From the IMG/VR virus record IMGVR_UViG_3300034980_000623, positions 1 through 40,390 of that record: 40,390 nucleotides of DNA, one strand, 5' to 3'. The DNA comes from a virus. The position numbers and the translations under genes are program-made. The notes under the pieces are model-generated. The model ran no database searches. It saw nothing but the letters and a program-made list of their open reading frames with translations, and had not been told where the DNA came from. Shown piece after piece: positions 35,298 through 40,390 of this stretch; within the stretch, counting starts at the first letter, position 1, and the number at the start of each line of letters is the position of its first letter.

Positions 35298-37267
35298 AAA
35301 AAATAGTTTACTGCGGTCAATTTCATGACCTGACTGGTTACGGAATTGCCGCTAGAAGCTATTTAAAATCAATAGATTCACATATATCTAATAATGATGA
35401 TGTCGAATTAAAATTATATTCGACAGTAATACAGCCAGACGAAAACCTGAATTCAGAAGATGCTGAACTGATAAACAAATACATCTTCTCAAATCAAAGC
35501 GAACTAGAAGAATACGTCTCAAGCAACGATTATATTTGTTTGTGGCATATGCCGACTCCCCTCCCGCTGTTCGCAGATGAGAGATTCAAAACAACAGCAG
35601 GATTAAGCAACTCGTTGAGAATGATTATAGATTCGTCATCATCCAATTATCATTTAATAGTTTGGGAGACAACAGATATTTGTACAGAATGGAAAGAAAC
35701 TCTTAAGTATTTTAAGCCGGATGGAATTATAACGGCCTGTCAATTTAACAAAGAGGTATTTGACAACTACAACGATAATGTCACGGTCATCCCGCATCCG
35801 ATCGTAGAAGATCACGACACCCATACTCCACAGAAAATAGATATTCCATTTTCGTTAGATGACAAATTTACAATTTTAACTATGTCTCAATGGACCCACA
35901 GAAAGGGGTTTGATAAAATTGTTTCTGCATTTTTAATGGAATTCGAATTTGATGCTGATGTTGCGTTAATTGTAAAGACCTATCCGAGCCCAACACACCC
36001 GACACCTGAACATATTATAAAAGATATTCAGATTGCTAAATCAAAAACCGATGATCCAAAAGCAAATAGTAATATTGTATTAATAACCGAATTCCTGAAA
36101 AAAGAACAAATTAAATGGCTATTTGATAAATCAAATGTATACGCGTCTGCAACAAGAGGCGAAGGTTTTGGGCTCACTCTGTTCGAATCTGTCATAAACA
36201 AAAAGCCGGTTATAGCACCCATACATGGCGGCCACGTCGATTATCTAAGTGAAGAATATAGCTATTTGGTCGAAGGTTATTATGACTGTTGCAACACTAG
36301 TGATCCAACTTATTCTCAAAATAGTCTTTGGTTTGAATGCAGCGTAGTATCTCTTAGAAAACAGCTCCGAGCAGCCTATAGCGATTGGAAAGAGAAGAAA
36401 ATTGAAGCCAAGGGGGCCGCGGCCTATAAACACCTGCAAAACTTAAAAGACTTTCAATTAGAAAATGTTGGAGAGAAATTAGTTAATTTCTTAGAAATGA
36501 ATAGAAGCAAGACAATCAATAATATTTTGTCTTCAAAACCTATGTTATCGGACAAGCTAGAATATCTCAAGGATATCCACAAAGGAGAAACCTTATATAT
36601 TTTAAACTGTGGACCATCACTAAATGAGTATAAAGCAGAATACTTAAAAGATTTATTGAAAGATAAGCCTGTTTTTGCAATCAAGCAAGCATATAACTAT
36701 TTTCCAGAGGTAACCGATTACCACTTCTTCAATTGTAGCAATCTTCCAGTAGAAGAAAACAATAAGAAAATCACGCAACATTATTCATATGAAGCCCACA
36801 GACCGGTCACAATAGCAAGCAGTAATTATGAAATAGGAGCGCGCTGGTCGTACATACAGAAGAATGATATTTTCTTTAAAATTCCAATTCGGACCGAAAT
36901 AAACAACGAATTTGTCACAGTTACAAAGAAATTTGAGGATTTTTTAATCGACAAGAACTTGACAAGGCCGTGTGGACCGGGTATAATGTATGAAACAGTG
37001 TTTTATATGGCTGTTCATTTGGGGTTTAAAGAGATAATTTGTATTGGATGGGATTTGCGTCAAGAAGACGCCAACGAAAACAACTATGAACACTTCTATA
37101 AGAACGATAAAAAGCTTATAAATAAGGGTGACGTCCTAGACTGGGAGATAAAAACCACCAGAGACGCGTCAAAAGAATTATATTATTGGTTAAAAGAAAA
37201 GAATATAAATATTAAAGTTGCTTCATCGAGCGCTGTTTACGAAAAAATAGAAAGAGTTAAAATATGA
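35294..37267 (+). CDS. Glycosyltransferase GT4 fused to a DUF115-like domain (657 aa)
   Basis: Residues 1-400: G-Y-G-I-A-A-R-S loop, FTILTMSQWTHRKGF and R-G-E-G-F-G-L-T-L-F-E-S-V mark a GT4 transferase. Residues about 430-650: LYILNCGPSLNEY, FAIKQAYNYFPEVTDYHFFN and IICIGWDLRQED resemble the DUF115/MptE-like Rossmann domain found in motility-accessory (Maf) and sugar-attachment proteins. Maf proteins attach nonulosonic acids to flagellins, which fits the NeuB-like neighbours. Fusion confirmed by one open frame without a break. Confidence 0.82.
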   Translation: MKKIVYCGQFHDLTGYGIAARSYLKSIDSHISNNDDVELKLYSTVIQPDENLNSEDAELINKYIFSNQSELEEYVSSNDYICLWHMPTPLPLFADERFKTTAGLSNSLRMIIDSSSSNYHLIVWETTDICTEWKETLKYFKPDGIITACQFNKEVFDNYNDNVTVIPHPIVEDHDTHTPQKIDIPFSLDDKFTILTMSQWTHRKGFDKIVSAFLMEFEFDADVALIVKTYPSPTHPTPEHIIKDIQIAKSKTDDPKANSNIVLITEFLKKEQIKWLFDKSNVYASATRGEGFGLTLFESVINKKPVIAPIHGGHVDYLSEEYSYLVEGYYDCCNTSDPTYSQNSLWFECSVVSLRKQLRAAYSDWKEKKIEAKGAAAYKHLQNLKDFQLENVGEKLVNFLEMNRSKTINNILSSKPMLSDKLEYLKDIHKGETLYILNCGPSLNEYKAEYLKDLLKDKPVFAIKQAYNYFPEVTDYHFFNCSNLPVEENNKKITQHYSYEAHRPVTIASSNYEIGARWSYIQKNDIFFKIPIRTEINNEFVTVTKKFEDFLIDKNLTRPCGPGIMYETVFYMAVHLGFKEIICIGWDLRQEDANENNYEHFYKNDKKLINKGDVLDWEIKTTRDASKELYYWLKEKNINIKVASSSAVYEKIERVKI

Positions 37268-38094
37268 AAACATATATAATTGCCGAGATAGGGATCAATC
37301 ATAACGGCAGCCTGGAAGTAGCAAAGAAGCTTATTGATATTGCGGCCGTTGCCGGATGCGATGCTGTCAAATTCCAGAAGAGAAATCCCGACGTATGTGT
37401 ACCCGAGCACCAAAAGACTGTGCAACGTGAGACTCCGTGGGGAACAATGTCATATTTGGACTACAAATACCGTATGGAATTTGGCAAAGAGGAATACGAT
37501 TTAATTGATGCTTATTGTAAAGAAAAGGGGATCGAATGGTCCGCATCTCCATGGGATATGGACAGTCTAGAGTTTCTGCAACAATATGACATACCATTTA
37601 TTAAAATACCATCAGCTATGATAACGAATGAAGAATTGATGAGAGCTTCTGCCCGGACTGGAAAAGAGGTTATTTTTTCCACAGGCATGAGTACCTTAGA
37701 AGAAGCTGACAAAGCAGTTGAATGGATGAGAGAGGAGAGTGCTGACTTTTCATTGCTTCACTGCAATTCGACATATCCCGCTCCGCTAGAAGACTTAAAT
37801 TTGAAGTGTATTCAAACATTGAAAGACCGTTATAACTGCGATGTTGGATATAGCGGCCATGAATTTCGTTTGGGAACAACTGTAGCCAGTGTTTATTTGG
37901 GCGCCACAATTATCGAGCGGCATATAACACTAGACCGCACCATGTGGGGTTCTGACCACCTAGCATCAGTTGAGCCACAAGGTCTCATTAAGCTTGTTAA
38001 GGGAATTAGAGAATTAGAGATAGCTTTAGGTGACGGTATTAAACGCGTTACAAAAGGTGAAGAACCAGTTAGAAAGAAATTAAGAGGCAATTAG
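37264..38094 (+). CDS. neuB: NeuB-family nonulosonate synthase, core barrel only (276 aa)
   Basis: AEIGINHNGSLEVAKKLIDI and AGCDAVKFQKR are the opening of the NeuB TIM barrel. W-S-A-S-P-W-D, F-I-K-I-P-S-A, IFSTGMST, LLHCNSTYPAP and VGYSGHE follow in order. It condenses phosphoenolpyruvate with a hexosamine to form a sialic-type acid. The usual C-terminal antifreeze-like (SAF) domain is missing: the frame ends after E-E-P-V-R-K-K-L-R. Which acid (neuraminic, legionaminic or pseudaminic) cannot be told. Overlaps both neighbours. Confidence 0.87.
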   Translation: MKTYIIAEIGINHNGSLEVAKKLIDIAAVAGCDAVKFQKRNPDVCVPEHQKTVQRETPWGTMSYLDYKYRMEFGKEEYDLIDAYCKEKGIEWSASPWDMDSLEFLQQYDIPFIKIPSAMITNEELMRASARTGKEVIFSTGMSTLEEADKAVEWMREESADFSLLHCNSTYPAPLEDLNLKCIQTLKDRYNCDVGYSGHEFRLGTTVASVYLGATIIERHITLDRTMWGSDHLASVEPQGLIKLVKGIRELEIALGDGIKRVTKGEEPVRKKLRGN

Positions 38095-38819
38095 TGAACG
38101 TTTTTGAACACCACCGCGCTCGGAATACGTTCCAAGAATGGTCGACTGCGGACTGTAAAACCTTTTTTCCTAGTTTTAGCAACAACCTAGTTGTTACACC
38201 AGATATAACCTACCAGAACAAAGAAGGATTCTCTGATTATAAAGGAAAGACACTTATGTTAGTCGGTGGTGGGCCATCCGCTAACAATGATTGGGATTCC
38301 AGAGAGTATGACTATCTCTGGTCTATAAATCATTTTTTTAAAAACGAAAAATTAAAAAATATGCAGGTACATTTAGCAATGATCATGGGAGAACCAGACA
38401 TAACGTCAGAAGATTTTCTTTCATATCGTGATCTACATCAGACTTATGTTGGATTTGAGATTCATGATCGGTGGTTACAACATTCCTTTGATAATTATAG
38501 TAATTATTTCTGCATGCATACCAGATTTTATGGAAGGCTAGGAGCAGGTGCCCGAATGAAGATATTTGCTGCCCAGCTTGGGTTTGACAAAGTATTGTTT
38601 ACGGGATTTGATGGACCAGAAGCTATTTTTGATGGCGACCATGCGTTTGAGCCGGGAAAGACAACCCTACCGGGCGTTTTTCAAAACTTACGTGTTGACA
38701 ACGTAAGCTACTTTTGGAAAAATCAATATGACTATTTATGGGAGTACCTCCACACCTTATATCCGAATACAAAATTTGTAAATATTGGCGGAGGAGAAAA
38801 ATATCATGAAAAAGCTTGA
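38094..38819 (+). CDS. DUF115/MptE-like or sialyltransferase-like protein (241 aa, GTG start)
   Basis: GTG shares a base with the previous stop (TAGTG). GKTLMLVGGGPSANNDW is a Rossmann-like G-G-G-P-S loop as in DUF115-type proteins, and RLGAGARMKIFAAQLGFDKV with FTGFDGPEA continues the same pattern seen in the fused domain of the 35294 gene. Probably handles or transfers the sugar made by the neighbours. Ends inside the start of the next gene (14 nt). Confidence 0.72.
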   Translation: MNVFEHHRARNTFQEWSTADCKTFFPSFSNNLVVTPDITYQNKEGFSDYKGKTLMLVGGGPSANNDWDSREYDYLWSINHFFKNEKLKNMQVHLAMIMGEPDITSEDFLSYRDLHQTYVGFEIHDRWLQHSFDNYSNYFCMHTRFYGRLGAGARMKIFAAQLGFDKVLFTGFDGPEAIFDGDHAFEPGKTTLPGVFQNLRVDNVSYFWKNQYDYLWEYLHTLYPNTKFVNIGGGEKYHEKA

Positions 38820-39495
38820 TGAAATATGTGTTATTGTACAAGCAAGACTCGGCTCTCAAAGGGTTCCACAAAAAATGATAAGAACCTTTTCAGGGACAAC
38901 TCTTATGGACATATGCTTAGAAAAGTTATCAGCGTCCTCATATATACCAAATAAGAATATTTATGCATCAGTATATGAACCAGAATTGATAGAGATTTCG
39001 AAAAAGTACCCAGTAGAGATTTTTACTCGCTCCGAGGCCTCCGCAAATTCTGAAGGCACCCCGATGTCTGAAATGTACGAATGGTGGGACAAGCTTCCTT
39101 TTAAATATTGCGTACTGGTTAATGCGTGCGCCCCATTCTTAAAACTTGAAACAGTGGAAAAGTTCGTTGAGTATTATGCCGGCCAAAAATCCGACGGACT
39201 ATTTGGAGTGGTTGAGAAAAAAAACTATTATTGGGACTCTAATTTTAATTTGGTCACCCCATGGCCCCAGGGCCAGGCAGTCATGAACACAAAATTTGTT
39301 GATACTACTTATGAGGCCGCCCATTGTCTTTATGCCGGCAGAATGTCAAAAATAGAAAAAAGCGTCTGGATGGGCGATTTTATGATCCCCGGGGATATTG
39401 AGTTGTATCCGATGAACGAAAGAGAGGTTTTTGATATCGACTATGAGTGGCAATTTGAGTATTATGAAAATTTATACAATTCAGGAGTAAGATAA
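38806..39495 (+). CDS. CMP-sugar cytidylyltransferase, NeuA/SpsF-like (229 aa)
   Basis: VIVQARLGSQRVPQKMI is the CTP-binding loop of cytidylyltransferases (R-x-G-S-x-R-x-P), and VLVNACAPFLKLETVEKF and F-D-I-D-Y-E-W-Q-F the later motifs. It would activate the nonulosonic acid made by the NeuB-like enzymes to its CMP form. ATG preferred behind GGAGGAG. The product then serves the glycosyltransferases upstream. Confidence 0.82.
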   Translation: MKKLDEICVIVQARLGSQRVPQKMIRTFSGTTLMDICLEKLSASSYIPNKNIYASVYEPELIEISKKYPVEIFTRSEASANSEGTPMSEMYEWWDKLPFKYCVLVNACAPFLKLETVEKFVEYYAGQKSDGLFGVVEKKNYYWDSNFNLVTPWPQGQAVMNTKFVDTTYEAAHCLYAGRMSKIEKSVWMGDFMIPGDIELYPMNEREVFDIDYEWQFEYYENLYNSGVR

Positions 39496-39497
39496 TA

Positions 39498-40390
39498 ATG
39501 TTTTATATATTTGAGATGGCAAATAACCATCAAGGCAGTGTTGAACACGCCAAAACAATAATTAATGAATTTGCCAAAGTAGCAAACGAGACAGGAGTAA
39601 ACGCGGCTATTAAATTACAATTTAGACAGCTAGATACGTTTGTTCATGAAGATTTTAAAAGCTCTGATTTGAAGTTTGTGAAGAGGTTTAATTCTACAAG
39701 ATTGTCAAAAGAGCAGTTTAGTGAAATAATAGGACACATACGAGCTTCTGGTCTGACTGTCATAGCAACCCCCTTTGATAACGAGTCTCTACCGTGGCTT
39801 AAAGATCTGGGAGTCTCTATCGTTAAGGTCGCCAGTTGTTCTATCGATGATTGGCCACTATTGAACGATATCTGCAAGATAAACAAAAAGATTATTATAT
39901 CCACCGGCGGAGCAGAGATGGAAACCCTTAGAAAAGTATATTCGCTATTCAAACATAATAATCGCGATTTCGCGTTTATGCACTGTGTTGGTGAATATCC
40001 AACCCCTATCGAATGTTCGAACTTGGCAAGAATTACAAAGCTAAAAGAAGAATTCCCAGATATTGAAATTGGTTTCTCGACCCATGAATCTCCGGCCGTT
40101 GATTCTGTCGCTCCGCTAGCGACCGCCATGGGCTGTACAATCGTCGAGAAACATGTTGGGGTACCTACAGACACAATCTCCCTCAACGCGTATTCTAACA
40201 CCCCTGAGCAGATGAAAAAGGCTATTGTAGAAATACAAAGAACCGAGGCTGCACTCTCTGGGGTATCAACTACCGAAAAACAAGCCCTTGGCGCCCTTAA
40301 GCGGGGCGTTTACCTAAAAACGAAAGTCGAAGAAGGACATGTTTTCTGCGAAGATGATTTCTATTATGCGATGCCGTGTCAAAACAATCA
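39498..40390 (+). CDS. Second NeuB-like synthase, cut by the window end (297+ aa)
   Basis: Begins MFYIFEMANNHQGSVEHAKT, then AAIKLQFRQLDTF, IATPFDNES, VKVASCS, IISTGGAEM, FMHCVGEYPTP and IGFSTHES, the NeuB order in a version clearly different from the first copy. Residues after about 255 (T-T-E-K-Q-A-L-G-A-L-K-R-G-V-Y-L-K) begin a SAF-like end that the first copy lacks. No stop inside the window. Two synthases may make two acids, or one may use another acceptor. Confidence 0.85.
   Translation, partial: MFYIFEMANNHQGSVEHAKTIINEFAKVANETGVNAAIKLQFRQLDTFVHEDFKSSDLKFVKRFNSTRLSKEQFSEIIGHIRASGLTVIATPFDNESLPWLKDLGVSIVKVASCSIDDWPLLNDICKINKKIIISTGGAEMETLRKVYSLFKHNNRDFAFMHCVGEYPTPIECSNLARITKLKEEFPDIEIGFSTHESPAVDSVAPLATAMGCTIVEKHVGVPTDTISLNAYSNTPEQMKKAIVEIQRTEAALSGVSTTEKQALGALKRGVYLKTKVEEGHVFCEDDFYYAMPCQNN

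Noticed and set aside
39644-40201. Reverse-strand frame of 185 codons at the right edge
   Set aside because: It lies opposite the second NeuB-like gene, whose conserved order of motifs is unmistakable on the + strand.
1-40390. CRISPR array
   Set aside because: No regularly spaced repeat of 23-40 bases was seen. The repeats found are 6 bp promoter hexamers and iteron-like units. The Cas4-like nuclease has no other Cas gene near it.
1-40390. Insertion sequence or integrase with attachment sites
   Set aside because: No transposase, integrase or terminal inverted repeat was recognised. The tRNA remnant could be mistaken for an att site, but no recombinase lies beside it.

Overview
The window reads as part of a large tailed-phage genome, most like the T4-like/myovirus phages known mainly from marine metagenomes. 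Every supported gene is on the + strand and genes are packed with 1-20 nt overlaps. There are many very short ORFs, plus phage-typical genes: PhoH, phage-type zinc peptidases, a HAD phosphatase, a Cas4/RecB-like nuclease, tRNAs and a tmRNA. No capsid, tail, terminase or polymerase gene lies here, so the phage assignment rests on gene style and recalled families. Two secreted lipoproteins and one small exported protein recall Deltaproteobacteria/Myxococcota proteins. That gives a weak hint about the host and no more.

Region 1 (about 1-9.7 kb) is GC-richer by eye and is built from promoter-gene cassettes. Twelve promoters share one layout: two upstream TTGACA-like hexamers, then the -35, with starts stepped by 11 bp and then 15 bp (14 in the first), and a 16-18 bp spacer to a TATATT/TATAAT -10. 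The stop codon of the preceding gene usually lies inside one of these hexamers. The cassettes carry many 53-91 aa paralogues that begin with a V-G-D-L-V motif, a zinc-knuckle protein, a SWIM zinc finger, small membrane proteins, and a MoxR-type AAA ATPase with its partner metallopeptidase/VWA protein.

Region 2 (9.7-12.5 kb) is more AT-rich. It holds small membrane proteins, further V-G-D-L-V paralogues and a five-copy TTGACA array with no -10 behind it. Region 3 (12.5-24.6 kb) encodes a VWA lipoprotein, an exported trypsin-like protease, a Nudix hydrolase, a 796 aa protein of unknown function, a HAD phosphatase, a zincin and a fusion of a ligase-like nucleotidyltransferase with an HxGH nucleotidylyltransferase. 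Three otherwise unrelated proteins here share an N-terminal W-x-x-[FY]-[LI]-x-E tag.

Region 4 (24.6-32 kb) starts with a consensus promoter, an iteron-like region and a Fis-type HTH regulator. It continues with a thioredoxin lipoprotein, a complete tmRNA (tag ANNNNHFESVRLAA), a permuted NlpC/P60 hydrolase, a cytidylyltransferase, tRNA-Asn, tRNA-Gly, a T-arm-less tRNA-Asn-like remnant, PIN-PhoH and another zincin. Region 5 (32-40.4 kb) is one overlapping operon behind a consensus promoter: a Cas4-like nuclease, three GT4 glycosyltransferases (one fused to a DUF115-like domain), a NeuB-like synthase, a DUF115-like protein, a CMP-sugar synthetase and a second NeuB-like gene cut by the window edge. 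It looks like a nonulosonic (sialic-type) acid and glycan pathway.
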